NCBI RefSeq assembly: GCF_902616385.1
Contig: NZ_CACMSM010000004.1
Coordinates: 28,008 to 92,007 of the forward strand
Reading direction: 5' to 3'
DNA length: 64,000 nt
DNA from: an uncultured Prochlorococcus sp.
GTDB lineage: Bacteria > Cyanobacteriota > Cyanobacteriia > PCC-6307 > Cyanobiaceae
Shown here: positions 17,907 to 30,024 of the stretch, piece by piece
How the letters are laid out: each line of letters starts with the position of its first letter
How positions within the stretch are numbered: the first letter of the stretch is position 1
Program-made: the position numbers and the translations under genes
The notes under the pieces: generated by a model
Seen by the model: only the letters and a program-made list of their open reading frames with translations
What the model was told of the DNA's origin: nothing
The model's database searches: none

Positions 17907-19379
17907 TTAGCTATTCAATTTTTCTGCAAGAAGTTTATTTGCAAGTTTAGGGTCAGCTTTACCTTTTGTTCTTTTCATAAGTTGACCAACAAAAAAACCA
18001 AGTAATTTGGTTTTACCATTTCTAAATGCTTGAACCTCATTTGGATGTTTAGTTATAAGTTCATCAATTATTGGTAAAATACTTGAAGAATCAGATATCA
18101 TTGCTAACCCTTTTTCTTCAACTATTTTTTTTGGAGAAATATTTTTTTGAATTAGTTCAGGTAAAATTTCTTTTGCAATTTTTCCACTGATAGTGTTATT
18201 TGAAATCATGCTAATCATTTCAGCAAGATTTCCAGGGCTAAGTTTTAAGTCACTAAAACTAAGTTTATTTGCTTTTAAATAACCCACAATATCACTTGTT
18301 ACCCAATTTGAAGCCAGTTTGGCGTCGACACCATTAGCTACTGTTTCTTCAAAAAAGTTTGCCATATTAATTTCATCAGAAATTACCCTTGCATCATATG
18401 CAGATAACCCAAATTCACTTACATATTTATTTCTTTTCTTAGAAGGTAATTCTGGAAGTTCTTTTAACCATATTTCTTTTTGGGCTTTTGTAATTTCAAT
18501 TGGTCCTAAGTCAGGATCAGGAAAATATCTATAGTCACTGCTCCCTTCTTTCATCCTCATACTTTTTGTTAATTGCTTAGCTTCGTCCCATAACCTTGTT
18601 TCTTGGAAAATTTTTCCTCCATTTTCATAAACTTCTATTTGCCTAGCTATTTCATAATCACAAGCCTTTTGAATTGCAGAAAATGAATTCATATTCTTTA
18701 TTTCCACTTTGGTACCAAAAGGCGCATTAGGTCCTTTTCTAACTGAAATATTGACATCGCATCGCAAAGAACCCTCTTGCATATTTCCATCTGATACTCC
18801 TAGATATCTAACTGTTCTTCTAATCTCTGAAGCATATTCAGATGCCTCTTTACCTGATCTAATATCTGGCTTACTTACAATCTCACAAAGTGCTATTCCT
18901 GCACGGTTGTAATCAACTAAAGAATACTTAGAACCAGCTAATCTGTCACTACCTGAATGGACTAGTTTCCCGGCGTCTTCTTCCATATGTAGCCTTTCTA
19001 TACCAATTTTTTTGATATAAGGTTCTTTGTCCTTTTCAATTATTTCAACCTCTAACCAGCCATTTTCAGCTAATGGCTCATCAAATTGTGAAATTTGATA
19101 ATTTTTAGGAAGATCAGGATAAAAATATTGTTTTCTATCAAATTTACAATGATCTGCAACATGTAAATTTAATGCTAAAGAAGTTTTTACAGCATACTCA
19201 AGAACAGTCTCATTCAAAACTGGAAGAGTTCCTGGTAATCCACAAACTACAGGATCTATATGTGTATTAGGAGCATCCCCAAAAGCTGTTGACGCAGATG
19301 TGAATATTTTACTTTTCGTATTAAGCTGTACATGAGTTTCCAAACCAATCACAGCTTCCCAAGATTCCAAATTGTTCAT
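17907..19379 (-). CDS. gatB: Asp-tRNA(Asn)/Glu-tRNA(Gln) amidotransferase subunit B
   Basis: WEAVIGLETHVQLNTKSKIFTSAS, DYNRAGIALCEIVSKPD. Confidence 0.97.
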   Translation of the reverse strand: MNNLESWEAVIGLETHVQLNTKSKIFTSASTAFGDAPNTHIDPVVCGLPGTLPVLNETVLEYAVKTSLALNLHVADHCKFDRKQYFYPDLPKNYQISQFDEPLAENGWLEVEIIEKDKEPYIKKIGIERLHMEEDAGKLVHSGSDRLAGSKYSLVDYNRAGIALCEIVSKPDIRSGKEASEYASEIRRTVRYLGVSDGNMQEGSLRCDVNISVRKGPNAPFGTKVEIKNMNSFSAIQKACDYEIARQIEVYENGGKIFQETRLWDEAKQLTKSMRMKEGSSDYRYFPDPDLGPIEITKAQKEIWLKELPELPSKKRNKYVSEFGLSAYDARVISDEINMANFFEETVANGVDAKLASNWVTSDIVGYLKANKLSFSDLKLSPGNLAEMISMISNNTISGKIAKEILPELIQKNISPKKIVEEKGLAMISDSSSILPIIDELITKHPNEVQAFRNGKTKLLGFFVGQLMKRTKGKADPKLANKLLAEKLNS

Positions 19380-19458
19380 TATCAAAAGTCTCTTTATTAA
19401 TATTATTGGATATAAAGGAAAAGAGGACCAAAACACAAATAAAAATATTAATTATTAA

Positions 19459-20568
19459 ATGACACAAGAAACAAAAAATTCAATATTAATTATTGGCGGT
19501 GGGCTTGTAGGTTTGTCTGTTGCTTATGAATTTTCACGCAATAATTTCAAAGTTATACTTTTAAGCAAAAACAGAAATGAATCAGCTGGATTTGTTGCTG
19601 CAGGTATGTTAGCTACTCATGCCGAGGGACTCGAAGATGAATTACTCAAATTTGGCCAAACAAGTCAAAGTCTAATTCCAAAGTGGATAAAAAATATTGA
19701 ACAAGATAGTAATATCAAATGCGGTTTAAAAAAATGTGGCATAGTAGTTCCTTTTGCAAATAAACAAGATCTTGAAGATTTTCCCACTAATAAATATGGA
19801 AAATACTTAAATCAAAAAGATCTTCAAACAGAAATTAGTGGAATTAATTCTATTTGGAAACATGGCTTACTTTTTGAACAGGATGGTCAAATAGATAACC
19901 GGAGAAGACTTATGCGTGCTCTTGAGAGAGCGTGCTCCTTGCATGGAGTCGAATTTCAAGAAGGATCAGAAGTAAAGGATTTGACATTCGAACAAAACAA
20001 AATTACAGGTGCAAGAGTTTTATGTGCCACTGGGGAAATAAAAAAAATTAACTGCGAAAAAGCAATTATATGCAGCGGTGCTTGGAGTAAAAAAATTTTT
20101 AATAAGATTCCAGTCTTTCCTGTAAAGGGACAAATGCTATCAATACAAGGTCCAACAAATTTTTTGAAAAGAGTTATTTTTGGTCCAAGAACTTATCTAG
20201 TTCCCCGTGATGATGGACTTATCATAGTTGGAGCGACAGTTGAAAAAGATTCAAAATTTAATCAGGGTAATACTCCTAATGGAATAAAGCAACTGCATGA
20301 AGGCATTCGCTCCTTATTACCAGAAGCTATTAATTGGCCACAAATGGAACATTGGTGGGGATTTAGACCTTGCACACCAGATCTGAAACCAATAATTGGA
20401 AAATCAAAAATTGAAAATCTTTTTATAGCTACGGGACATTACAGAAATGGAGTTTTATTTTCTGCAATAACAAGTGATCTTCTTTTGAAAATAGTTCAAA
20501 ATAAAAATCTCAACGAAATAGAAAAAAGCTTTTTAGAAAAATTTAGTTTAGATAGATTTGCGATTTAA
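19459..20568 (+). CDS. thiO: FAD-dependent glycine oxidase (ThiO-like)
   Basis: IIGGGLVGLSVAYEFSRN; VKGQMLSI; ATGHYRNGVLFSAITSDL. Confidence 0.85.
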   Translation: MTQETKNSILIIGGGLVGLSVAYEFSRNNFKVILLSKNRNESAGFVAAGMLATHAEGLEDELLKFGQTSQSLIPKWIKNIEQDSNIKCGLKKCGIVVPFANKQDLEDFPTNKYGKYLNQKDLQTEISGINSIWKHGLLFEQDGQIDNRRRLMRALERACSLHGVEFQEGSEVKDLTFEQNKITGARVLCATGEIKKINCEKAIICSGAWSKKIFNKIPVFPVKGQMLSIQGPTNFLKRVIFGPRTYLVPRDDGLIIVGATVEKDSKFNQGNTPNGIKQLHEGIRSLLPEAINWPQMEHWWGFRPCTPDLKPIIGKSKIENLFIATGHYRNGVLFSAITSDLLLKIVQNKNLNEIEKSFLEKFSLDRFAI

Positions 20569-20571
20569 ATT

Positions 20572-21030
20572 TTAATTTTCAGATCGCCATTTCGAATCAG
20601 AAGTTTCCCACTCACATAATTCCTCTTCGTTAAACCATAGATCAATTTCAAATTTTGCTGTATCTTCTCCATCAGAACCATGAATAATATTCCTCCCAAT
20701 ATCAATAGCTAAATCACCTCTAATTGTTCCAGGCTCTGCTTCCAGAGGTTTTGTTGCACCTATTAGTTTTCTAGCACTCAAAATAACTCCTTCGCCTTCC
20801 CACACCATTGCTACAACAGGACCACTTGAAATAAAGTCTACTAAATCACCAAAAAAGGGTCTTTCTCTATGTACTCCATAATGATTTTGAGCAAGTTCTT
20901 TTGAAGGAATTAATTGCTTTAATCCAACCAATTTAAATCCTTTTTTTTCAAATCTGCCTATAATCTCAGAGATATATCCCCTTTGAACTCCATCTGGTTT
21001 AATTGCAATAAAGGTTCTCTCTTGGGTCAT
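20572..21030 (-). CDS. ndk: Nucleoside diphosphate kinase
   Basis: [29 protein letters not shown]. Confidence 0.97.
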   Translation of the reverse strand: MTQERTFIAIKPDGVQRGYISEIIGRFEKKGFKLVGLKQLIPSKELAQNHYGVHRERPFFGDLVDFISSGPVVAMVWEGEGVILSARKLIGATKPLEAEPGTIRGDLAIDIGRNIIHGSDGEDTAKFEIDLWFNEEELCEWETSDSKWRSEN

Positions 21031-21152
21031 TTAGTTAATAATCACTCTATGTATATTCAACTTTAGGGTGGTAACTTGGCAAGTAATCATTAAAATAAAA
21101 GATATTGTTTTGAGTTATTTTCAAAAACATTTATTAATTACTAAGACATAAA

Positions 21153-23099
21153 TTGACCAATTTTGAGCCGAAAAAATTAAAAAATATTTGGACTATTAAA
21201 GATAGTATTGCGACTTATAACATAGACAAATGGGGAGATAAATATTTTTCTATAAATTCCAAAGGAAATATATCAGTAACTAAAGATATAAAATCTGAAA
21301 ATAAGATTGATCTTTTTAAGCTTGTCAAAGAACTTAAGAGTAGAGAAATAAACCCTCCATTAATCATAAGATTTAATGATATCTTGAAAGATCGAATAAA
21401 TGCATTACATGACTCTTTTTTAAAAGCAATAAAAACCTATAAGTATAAGAACATTTATCAAGGCGTTTTTCCTGTCAAATGTAATCAACAGAAAAATGTC
21501 CTAGAAAAGATAATAGAGTTTGGTAGCCAATGGGATTTTGGTTTAGAAGTAGGAAGTAAATCAGAACTTTTAATTGGCCTTGCACTTCTTGAAAACCAAA
21601 ATTCATTATTAATATGCAACGGATATAAAGATAAAAAATATATTGAGATTGCTACTTTGGCCAGAAAACTCGGCAAAAATCCAATAATAGTTATTGAACA
21701 ACGAGATGAGGTAATAAGAATAATTCAAGCAGTTAAAGAACTTAACGCGACTCCATTGATAGGAATTAGAGCAAAGTTATCAAGTAAAAGTAGTGGTAGG
21801 TGGGGTAAATCTATTGGAGATAATTCCAAATTTGGATTATCAATCCCAGAAATTATGTTGACAATAAAAGAACTAAAAGAAGCAAATCTTGTCAACGAAA
21901 TGAAATTGCTCCATTTTCATATAGGCAGTCAAATAAGTGATATTGCTGTAATCAAAGACGCATTACAAGAAGCGAGTCAAATATATGTTGAACTATGCAA
22001 ACTAGGAGCCCCAATGCAATATATCGACGTTGGGGGTGGATTAGGAATAGATTTTGATGGAACTAAAACCTCCTCCAACACTTCTACTAATTATTCTCTC
22101 CAAAATTATGCTAACGATGTAATTGCAACTATTAAGGATTCATGTGAATTAAATAATATCAAGCATCCAACCATAATCTCAGAAAGTGGAAGAGCAATAA
22201 TTAGTCATTGTTCAGTTTTAATTTTTAATGTCTTAGGAACAAGTCATGTCAGTTCCAAACTACAAATTTTTGATAAAAAAAATCAACAATTAATAATTTC
22301 AAATTTACTTGATACTTTCTATGAATTAAAAAAACTTAAAAATAAAAAAATAAATTTATCTCAAATAATTGAACTATGGAATGATGCAAAAAAGTTTAAA
22401 GAAGATTGCTTAGTCGCTTTTAGATTAGGATTTTTAAGTTTGGCAGAAAGAGCTTATGCCGAAGAACTTACTTGGGCTTGCGCAAAAGAAATTTCTAATA
22501 ACCTGAATAATGATGAAATCAATCATCCTGATTTATCTGAAATTACAGAAACTCTTGCATCAACTTATTATGCAAATTTATCTATCTTTAAATCAATTCC
22601 TGATAGCTGGGCAATAAATCAGATTTTTCCAATAGTACCAATACATAGGCACTTAGAGGAGCCTTTCTGCAAAGGCAACTTTGCAGATTTAACTTGTGAT
22701 TCAGATGGGAAACTAAACAATTTTATTGATAATGGAAAAATTAAATCACTACTAAATTTGCATAAGCCAGAAGAAGATAAAGATTACCTAATTGGAATTT
22801 TTATGACTGGAGCCTATCAAGAAGCATTAGGAAACTTGCACAATTTATTTGGGAGTACCAACGTTGTTCACATAGACATAAATCAAGATAATTCATATAA
22901 GGTCAGAAATATTATTAAAGAGGACAGTAAATCTGAAATTTTACAATTATTAGATTACAGTTCAGCTTCTTTGGTTGAATCTATAAGAATTAATACTGAA
23001 TCAGCAATTGATCAAAAAAAATTAACTATTGAAGAAGCAAGGAAATTAATGGATCAAATCGAAATTAGTCTCAGAAAAAGTAGTTATTTATCAGAATGA
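21153..23099 (+). CDS. speA: Biosynthetic arginine decarboxylase
   Basis: [41 protein letters not shown]. Confidence 0.95.
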   Translation: MTNFEPKKLKNIWTIKDSIATYNIDKWGDKYFSINSKGNISVTKDIKSENKIDLFKLVKELKSREINPPLIIRFNDILKDRINALHDSFLKAIKTYKYKNIYQGVFPVKCNQQKNVLEKIIEFGSQWDFGLEVGSKSELLIGLALLENQNSLLICNGYKDKKYIEIATLARKLGKNPIIVIEQRDEVIRIIQAVKELNATPLIGIRAKLSSKSSGRWGKSIGDNSKFGLSIPEIMLTIKELKEANLVNEMKLLHFHIGSQISDIAVIKDALQEASQIYVELCKLGAPMQYIDVGGGLGIDFDGTKTSSNTSTNYSLQNYANDVIATIKDSCELNNIKHPTIISESGRAIISHCSVLIFNVLGTSHVSSKLQIFDKKNQQLIISNLLDTFYELKKLKNKKINLSQIIELWNDAKKFKEDCLVAFRLGFLSLAERAYAEELTWACAKEISNNLNNDEINHPDLSEITETLASTYYANLSIFKSIPDSWAINQIFPIVPIHRHLEEPFCKGNFADLTCDSDGKLNNFIDNGKIKSLLNLHKPEEDKDYLIGIFMTGAYQEALGNLHNLFGSTNVVHIDINQDNSYKVRNIIKEDSKSEILQLLDYSSASLVESIRINTESAIDQKKLTIEEARKLMDQIEISLRKSSYLSE

Positions 23100-25744
23100 C
23101 TAGCTAATGTTTTTTGCAAATAATCTTTAGCATAATCTAAAGCATCACTTAACTTATCAATATCTTTAGCACCTGCTTGAGCAAAGTTAGGCTTTCCTCC
23201 TCCACCTCCCGAACAAATTCTTGCAATCTCATTAATTAATTTACCTGCATGCAAGCCTATTTTTACTGCATCATCACCTAAAGAAACTACAAATAACAAC
23301 TTTCTATTTTCTGGATTTGGTATTCCCCCAAGAATCAATATTGCTTTATTTCCCAAATGAGAAGTTAAATTAAGTGCTGCAGATTGCAAAGAATTCCCAT
23401 CTAAGCCATCAATCTGATTTACTAAAATTGAAAAAGAATTTATTATTTCTGCGGATGATTTTATAGAAGAGTATTTAAAATATGCAATTTCATCTTTCAT
23501 TTTTTGTATCTCTTTATTCTTATTAATAAGCTCTGCTTGCAAATTATTAACCCTTTCAAAAAGTTGATTAGGATTTGCTTTTAACAAATCACTTAATTGG
23601 TTTACTAATGCATTTCTATTACTAAAATAGTCTAATGCTGATTGGCCTGATAATGCTTCGATTCTTCTTACTCCAGCAGAGATTCCTTCCTCACTAATTA
23701 TTTTGAAAGAACCTAATTCGGATGTAGTTTTAACATGTGTGCCACCACAAAGTTCCATTGAAACTCCTGGTACATTAACAACCCGCACTTCATCATCATA
23801 TTTTTCTCCAAACATGGCGACTGCGCCCTTTTCAAGAGCCTCACTCTTAGACATATTTTTTATTTCTATGGCATGATTTTCCATAATCCAAGAGTTAACT
23901 AAAGTCTCAACCTTTGAAATTTGATCTTTAGAAATAGGATTAGAGGAATTAAAGTCAAATCGTAATTTATTAAAGGCTACTAATGAACCTTTTTGTCCAA
24001 CACTTTCATTAATAACTGATTTAAGTGCAGATTGTAATAAATGAGTAGCTGTATGATTTGCAGCAGCCTTTGCTCTATTAGAGGAGCTAACATTAGTCTT
24101 AACTTTTTGTCCAATAGTTAATTTTCCTTTTTTGATCGTTCCATAATGTAAAAAAACATTTTTCTTTCGCATGACATTATCAACCAAGACCTCAACATCG
24201 TTTGAAAATATCGTTCCAATATCACCAACCTGCCCGCCAGATTCTCCATAAAAAGTTGTCTGATCAAGAACAATTAAAACTTTCTGACCTTCACTTGCTT
24301 CCTTAACTAATGTTGAATCCAAGAATATACCCTTTATTTCAGCTTCCGAAAGGAGTGACTCATAACCATTAAAAACAGTTTTGGTAAAAAGATCTATTTC
24401 CCGCTCTAATGATCCCTCTAATGTCAAATCAATATTACTTGAAGCAGCTTTAGCTCTCTCTTTTTGTGCATTCATTTCTTCTTCAAAACCCTTTACATCT
24501 ACACTGATACTATTTTCTTCTGCAATTTCTACAGTAAGTTCTAGAGGAAATCCATAAGTATCATAAAGTTCAAAAGCTTTAAAACCAGAAATTAATTTCT
24601 GCCCTGAAGAAATTATCTCATCTAGCAATTTCTCTCCTCTTTCAAGAGTTTCCCTAAATCTTATTTCTTCAATTTTTATCTCATTCAAAATTAAATGATT
24701 ATTATTTTTTAAATCAGGATAATTATTTTGCATTAAATTGATCCCGACAGTAGCAATATGCGGTAAAAATTCATTTGTTATTCCTAATAATCTCCCATGT
24801 CTGACCATTCTTCTAATAAGCCTTCTTAATATATATCCCCTGCCGAGATTACTTGCTGCTACTCCATCAGAAATTAAATGAATAACAGCTCTTGTATGAT
24901 CACCAATGATTTTTAAAGAAATTTTGCTTTTATCATCTGAAGAAAAATAATCAATATTTGCAATCTCACAAATTTTTTTAATGATAGGAAATATTAAATC
25001 TGTCTCATAATTATTTTGCTTTTTTTGTAGTATTTGAGCCATCCTTTCAAGGCCCATTCCTGTATCAATATTTTTAAATTTTAAGTCTGTCAATTTTCCA
25101 TTAGGATCACGATTATATTGCATAAAAACAAGATTATAAAATTCAATAAAACGATCTCCATCTTCTAAATTAATATTCTGCAGACCCTTTTCAGGATGAA
25201 AATCATAATAAAGTTCTGAACAGGGTCCACATGGACCTGTTTTGCCAGATGACCAAAAATTATCTTCCTCACCTAGTTTCACTATCCTATCTGGATGAAT
25301 ACCAATTTCATCTCTCCAAATTTTTGCAGACTCTTCGTCTTCATGAAAAACACTTACAATTATATTTTCAACAGAAAGTTGATAAATATTAGTAACTAAT
25401 TCCCAAGCCCATTGAATAGCTTCTCGTTTAAAATAATCCCCAAAAGAAAAATTACCAAGCATTTCAAAAAAAGTGTGGTGTCTTGCTGTAACTCCAACGT
25501 TTTCTATATCATTTGTTCTGATGCACTTTTGGCTAGATGTAGCCCTTTTTGATGGTCTTTCTTTTAAACCTAAAAAAACTGGTTTAAAAGGTAGCATTCC
25601 AGCAATTGTGAGCATAACCGTAGGGTCATCTGGAATCAAAGATGCACTTGGAATGATTTTATGTAATTTTTCACTGTAAAATTTTAAAAAAGCATTTCTT
25701 ATCTCATCTCCAGTAACTATTTTTTTAATTAGTTGAGATGTCAT
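23084..25744 (-). CDS. alaS: Alanyl-tRNA synthetase
   Basis: [45 protein letters not shown]. Confidence 0.97.
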   Translation of the reverse strand: MTSQLIKKIVTGDEIRNAFLKFYSEKLHKIIPSASLIPDDPTVMLTIAGMLPFKPVFLGLKERPSKRATSSQKCIRTNDIENVGVTARHHTFFEMLGNFSFGDYFKREAIQWAWELVTNIYQLSVENIIVSVFHEDEESAKIWRDEIGIHPDRIVKLGEEDNFWSSGKTGPCGPCSELYYDFHPEKGLQNINLEDGDRFIEFYNLVFMQYNRDPNGKLTDLKFKNIDTGMGLERMAQILQKKQNNYETDLIFPIIKKICEIANIDYFSSDDKSKISLKIIGDHTRAVIHLISDGVAASNLGRGYILRRLIRRMVRHGRLLGITNEFLPHIATVGINLMQNNYPDLKNNNHLILNEIKIEEIRFRETLERGEKLLDEIISSGQKLISGFKAFELYDTYGFPLELTVEIAEENSISVDVKGFEEEMNAQKERAKAASSNIDLTLEGSLEREIDLFTKTVFNGYESLLSEAEIKGIFLDSTLVKEASEGQKVLIVLDQTTFYGESGGQVGDIGTIFSNDVEVLVDNVMRKKNVFLHYGTIKKGKLTIGQKVKTNVSSSNRAKAAANHTATHLLQSALKSVINESVGQKGSLVAFNKLRFDFNSSNPISKDQISKVETLVNSWIMENHAIEIKNMSKSEALEKGAVAMFGEKYDDEVRVVNVPGVSMELCGGTHVKTTSELGSFKIISEEGISAGVRRIEALSGQSALDYFSNRNALVNQLSDLLKANPNQLFERVNNLQAELINKNKEIQKMKDEIAYFKYSSIKSSAEIINSFSILVNQIDGLDGNSLQSAALNLTSHLGNKAILILGGIPNPENRKLLFVVSLGDDAVKIGLHAGKLINEIARICSGGGGGKPNFAQAGAKDIDKLSDALDYAKDYLQKTLASHSDK

Positions 25745-25863
25745 TTATCCAGAATAAGAAGATTAAAAATTAAAGAAAAGCGTAATTTCGGTTATTTCGC
25801 AAAAATAATCACGCGAATTTATATTCTATATAACTAGAGTTAATTAATAAAGCTAATTATTCT

Positions 25864-27639
25864 ATGATAACCTCTGCCCAGACAAATAATTCTAAATTGG
25901 CACAAACTAATAACAAGCTGACAGTTCAATCTCAAAACTTTGCTGATGATTCTTGTGCCATAAGATCTTTGGATTGGGATCGGAGTAGATTTGATATTGA
26001 ATTTGGTTTAAGAAATGGAACTACTTACAATAGTTTTATTATTAAAGGCGAGAAACTAGCAATTATAGATACTAGTCACGCAAAGTTCGAAGAATTATGG
26101 TTTGAAGAATTACTGATAAAGGTAAATCCGCAAGAGGTTGATTATCTAATTACTAGCCATACAGAACCTGATCATTCTGGTTTAATAGGTAATCTTTTAG
26201 AATTAAACCAAAATATCACAGTAGTTGGATCAAAATTAGCACTTAAATTTATTGAAGACCAAATACATATTCCCTTTAAACGTCTAGAGGTTAAGAGTGG
26301 AGAGTTTTTAAATCTCGGAACTAATCCTAATAGTGGTTTAGAACATAATATTGAATTTATAAGTGCACCAAATTTACATTGGCCAGATACCATTTTTTCA
26401 TATGATCACAGCACAAATGTTCTCTATACATGCGATGCATTTGGACTCCATTATTGTTCTGACGAATTTTTTGACACAGATCAAAAAGAAATATACGATG
26501 ATTTCCGTTTTTATTACGATTGCCTTATGGGTCCAAACGCTAGAAGCGTTATGCAGGCAATTAAAAGAATAGATAAGCTACCTGAATTAAAAACAATAGC
26601 TGTTGGTCATGGGCCTTTGCTGCATAACCAGGTCAATTTTTGGAAAGGAAAATATCTTGAATGGAGTAGTAATAAAAGTAAAGGCAATGATTTTGTGTCA
26701 GTCTGCTACATAAGCGACTATGGTTATTGTGATCGACTAAGTCAAGCGGTATCTCATGGAATAAGCAAAGCAGATGCTCAGGTTCAGTTAATTGATTTAA
26801 GATCTTCTGACCCGCAAGAATTAACAAGTTTAATTTCCGAATCAAAAGCAGTAGTCATTCCCACTTGGCCAGTAGACTCAGATAATGAATTAAAAGAATC
26901 TCTAGGTACTTTATTTGCAGCACTAAAACCAAAACAATTTACTGCAGTTTATGATGCATTTGGCGGAAATGATGAACCTATAGATTCCTTAGCAAATAAA
27001 TTAAGGGAACTTGGTCAAAAAGAAGCTTTCTCTCCCTTAAGAGTTAAAAATATTCCAGATCCCATTGTTTATCAACAATTCGAAGAAGCTGGAACTGACT
27101 TGGGTCAATTGATCAATAAAAAGAAGAATATTGCCTCTATGAAGAGCCTTGATTCAAATTTAGATAAAGCGTTAGGGAGATTAAGTGGAGGATTATATGT
27201 AGTTACAGCGAGCCAAGGCGAAGGTTCTACATTTAGACAAAGTGCAATGGTCGCAAGCTGGGTTAGTCAAGCAAGCTTTTCTCCACCAGGTATTACAGTT
27301 GCAGTAGCAAAAGATAGAGCTATTGAATCATATATGCAAGTTGGGAAAGGTTTTGTTGTGAATATTCTGAGAGAAGATAACTATCAAAAAATGTTCAGAC
27401 ATTTTTTAAAAAGATTTGCTCCTGGAGCTGATAGATTTGCAGATGTAGATGTAATTAGCAACATCGCGGAAGGTGGACCAGTTCTCTCAGATTCACTCGC
27501 CTTTTTAGATTGCAAAGTAAGTTCCAGACTAGAGACTCCAGACCATTGGATAATTTACGGAGTTGTTGAAAATGGTAATGTTTCTGACTTATCATGTAAA
27601 ACAGCAGTTCATCACAGAAAAGTTGCTAATCACTATTAG
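25864..27639 (+). CDS. Flavodiiron protein
   Basis: Beta-lactamase-like domain TSHTEPDHSG, flavodoxin-like and C-terminal flavin reductase domains. Confidence 0.92.
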   Translation: MITSAQTNNSKLAQTNNKLTVQSQNFADDSCAIRSLDWDRSRFDIEFGLRNGTTYNSFIIKGEKLAIIDTSHAKFEELWFEELLIKVNPQEVDYLITSHTEPDHSGLIGNLLELNQNITVVGSKLALKFIEDQIHIPFKRLEVKSGEFLNLGTNPNSGLEHNIEFISAPNLHWPDTIFSYDHSTNVLYTCDAFGLHYCSDEFFDTDQKEIYDDFRFYYDCLMGPNARSVMQAIKRIDKLPELKTIAVGHGPLLHNQVNFWKGKYLEWSSNKSKGNDFVSVCYISDYGYCDRLSQAVSHGISKADAQVQLIDLRSSDPQELTSLISESKAVVIPTWPVDSDNELKESLGTLFAALKPKQFTAVYDAFGGNDEPIDSLANKLRELGQKEAFSPLRVKNIPDPIVYQQFEEAGTDLGQLINKKKNIASMKSLDSNLDKALGRLSGGLYVVTASQGEGSTFRQSAMVASWVSQASFSPPGITVAVAKDRAIESYMQVGKGFVVNILREDNYQKMFRHFLKRFAPGADRFADVDVISNIAEGGPVLSDSLAFLDCKVSSRLETPDHWIIYGVVENGNVSDLSCKTAVHHRKVANHY

Positions 27640-27655
27640 AAAATAAGTCTTTAAA

Positions 27656-29458
27656 ATGTTAGATATTAATATAGGCTTACTTGCAGAAAATCAAAACTTA
27701 TCAGAATTTGAAATTAGCGATAATTTTTCTTGTGTAAGATTCTTAGACCAAAATAAAGAAAGATTTGAACTTGAATTTAACCTTGAAAAAGGAACCTCTT
27801 TTAACACTTTTTTCATTAGAAGTGATGAGGAACTTTTTATTATTCATCCACCTGAGAAACAATATTTAGATTCGTTTAATAAACTAATTTCTAGGTTTTG
27901 TGATCAATTTAAATTAGGTAAAATCAACTTCATTTCTGGTCATATTAATCCCCAAATTATTGAAACTATAAAGAATATAAGTACCCAATTTGAAAACACA
28001 ACTATTACTTGCTCTAATCCAGGTTATAAACTTATTAACGAACTTTGGAATCAAAGAAATCCTAACTTAAAAGACTTCATTGAAATTCAATTACCTAAAA
28101 TAAACATAGTCAAAAAGGAGCAAAATTTAGAATTAGATAACATTTCACTAGAGTTAATTCCTATTCCAACAGCACGTTGGCCTGGAGGTCTGATAATTTA
28201 TGAACGTAATCAAGAAATCCTTCTAAGTGAAAAAATTTTTTCTGCTCATATTGCTTCTTCAGATTGGTCTGAAACAAATCGAGTTAGTACAGAAATTGAT
28301 AGGAAACATTTTTATGATTGCTTAATGGCACCAATGTCTAATCAAGTAATATCAATAACTGAAAAAATTGCAGATTACGATATTAAAACTATTGCACCAT
28401 TACATGGTCCCGCTATCGAATATAGCTTAAAAAGCTTCTTAAATGACTACATTAGATGGGGTGAAAATCTCTCAACAAATAATCCTAAGATCGCTCTTAT
28501 ATATGCAAGTGCATATGGAAATACAGCCTCAATAGGTGATGCATTGGCTAAAGGGATAAATAGAACTTCTGTCGAAGTTGAAAGTATAAATTGTGAATTT
28601 ACACCAAATGATGTACTTATCAAATCTATCAAAAACGCTGATGGATATTTAATAGGATCACCAACACTAGGTGGGCATGCCCCAACTCCAATAGTAAGTG
28701 CACTAGGAACATTATTATCAGAGGGTAATAGAGATAAGCCAGTTGGAATTTTTGGTAGTTTTGGCTGGAGCGGAGAAGCTATAGATTTGCTTGAAACAAA
28801 ATTAAAAGACGGTGGCTTTAAGTTTAGTTTTGACCCTATTAGGATTAAATTCAGTCCAAATAAACCAAAGATTAAGGAATTAGAAGAAATAGGAACTCAC
28901 TTTGGAAGAAAAATTATAAAAAAAACAAAGAAAAAACCCAGAAAATCTGATACTGGAATGATTACAAGCAAAACGGATCCAAAGCTACAAGCTCTTGGAA
29001 GAGTTATTGGTTCACTTTGCGTTCTGACAGCCTCTAAAGGCAAAGATGAGAATAATATTAAAGGAGCCATGCTTGCATCTTGGGTTAGTCAAGCAAGTTT
29101 TTCTCCGCCTGGGTTAAGTATTGCTGTAGCAAAAGATAGATCAGTAGAGTCTCTTCTACAAGTAGGAGATTCATTCGCATTAAATATTCTTAGTGAAAAA
29201 GATTTTAAAGAACCTTTGAAAAGATTCACAAAGCCCTTTGCACCTGGAGAAGATAGATTTGAAGGAATAAATATTGAATTAACTCCTAATGAACAGATAA
29301 TAATTCCTGAATCGCTAGCATGGTTAGATGCTTCTGTAAAAGAGAGAATGGAATGTGGAGATCATTGGGTAATTTACGCAGAAGTACTACACGGTAATAT
29401 ACTAAAATCCGATAGTCTAACGGCAGTTCATCACCGCAAAACAGGTGCTAACTATTAA
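27656..29458 (+). CDS. Flavodiiron protein (second, tandem paralog)
   Basis: Same three-domain layout; shared GAMLASWVSQASFSPPGLSIAVAKDRSVESLLQVG. Confidence 0.92.
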   Translation: MLDINIGLLAENQNLSEFEISDNFSCVRFLDQNKERFELEFNLEKGTSFNTFFIRSDEELFIIHPPEKQYLDSFNKLISRFCDQFKLGKINFISGHINPQIIETIKNISTQFENTTITCSNPGYKLINELWNQRNPNLKDFIEIQLPKINIVKKEQNLELDNISLELIPIPTARWPGGLIIYERNQEILLSEKIFSAHIASSDWSETNRVSTEIDRKHFYDCLMAPMSNQVISITEKIADYDIKTIAPLHGPAIEYSLKSFLNDYIRWGENLSTNNPKIALIYASAYGNTASIGDALAKGINRTSVEVESINCEFTPNDVLIKSIKNADGYLIGSPTLGGHAPTPIVSALGTLLSEGNRDKPVGIFGSFGWSGEAIDLLETKLKDGGFKFSFDPIRIKFSPNKPKIKELEEIGTHFGRKIIKKTKKKPRKSDTGMITSKTDPKLQALGRVIGSLCVLTASKGKDENNIKGAMLASWVSQASFSPPGLSIAVAKDRSVESLLQVGDSFALNILSEKDFKEPLKRFTKPFAPGEDRFEGINIELTPNEQIIIPESLAWLDASVKERMECGDHWVIYAEVLHGNILKSDSLTAVHHRKTGANY

Positions 29459-29475
29459 ATTTATTTACCTAATTT

Positions 29476-30000
29476 ATGACTGAAACAAAAGATCTAATAA
29501 TCATTACTGCTAGTTGTGGTAGAAATCTAGAACTTTCTGAAAAATTTCTTGAAAAAAGTAATGAACTGAAAATAAGTTCTGAAATTTTAGATCTTACTAC
29601 TCTTGATATTCCATTATTTAATCCAAGAATTCACAGCAAAGAAAATATTCCAAATGAAATAGAAGAATTAAAAAAAAAGCTTTTCGAGATTGAAAGGTGG
29701 GTGATTTGTGCGCCTGAATATAATGGATCCATACCTCCCATTCTCTCCAACTTCATAGCATGGCTATCTATTTCGGGAGATGACTTTAGGAATTTATTTA
29801 ATGGTCAACCTATTGCAATTGCAACATTTTCTGGTGGCATAGGGTTAGAACTACTGACCTCATTACGAATTCAATTAGTGCATTTAGGAAGTCAAGTATT
29901 AGGAAGACAACTTTTGTCGTCATATAGTAAACCTATTGATACAAAAACTATTGAAGATATTATTCAAAGACTTTTACAGATGAAAAAATTAAAAACATAA
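29476..30000 (+). CDS. NADPH-dependent FMN reductase family protein
   Basis: WVICAPEYNGSIPPILSNFIAWLS. Confidence 0.88.
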   Translation: MTETKDLIIITASCGRNLELSEKFLEKSNELKISSEILDLTTLDIPLFNPRIHSKENIPNEIEELKKKLFEIERWVICAPEYNGSIPPILSNFIAWLSISGDDFRNLFNGQPIAIATFSGGIGLELLTSLRIQLVHLGSQVLGRQLLSSYSKPIDTKTIEDIIQRLLQMKKLKT

Positions 30001-30024
30001 ACTTTTAATAGCTAAAAATTAATC

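Noticed and set aside
25864-29458. Tandem flavodiiron genes as a recent duplication
   Set aside because: The two proteins are divergent, and paired flavodiiron genes are usual in cyanobacteria.
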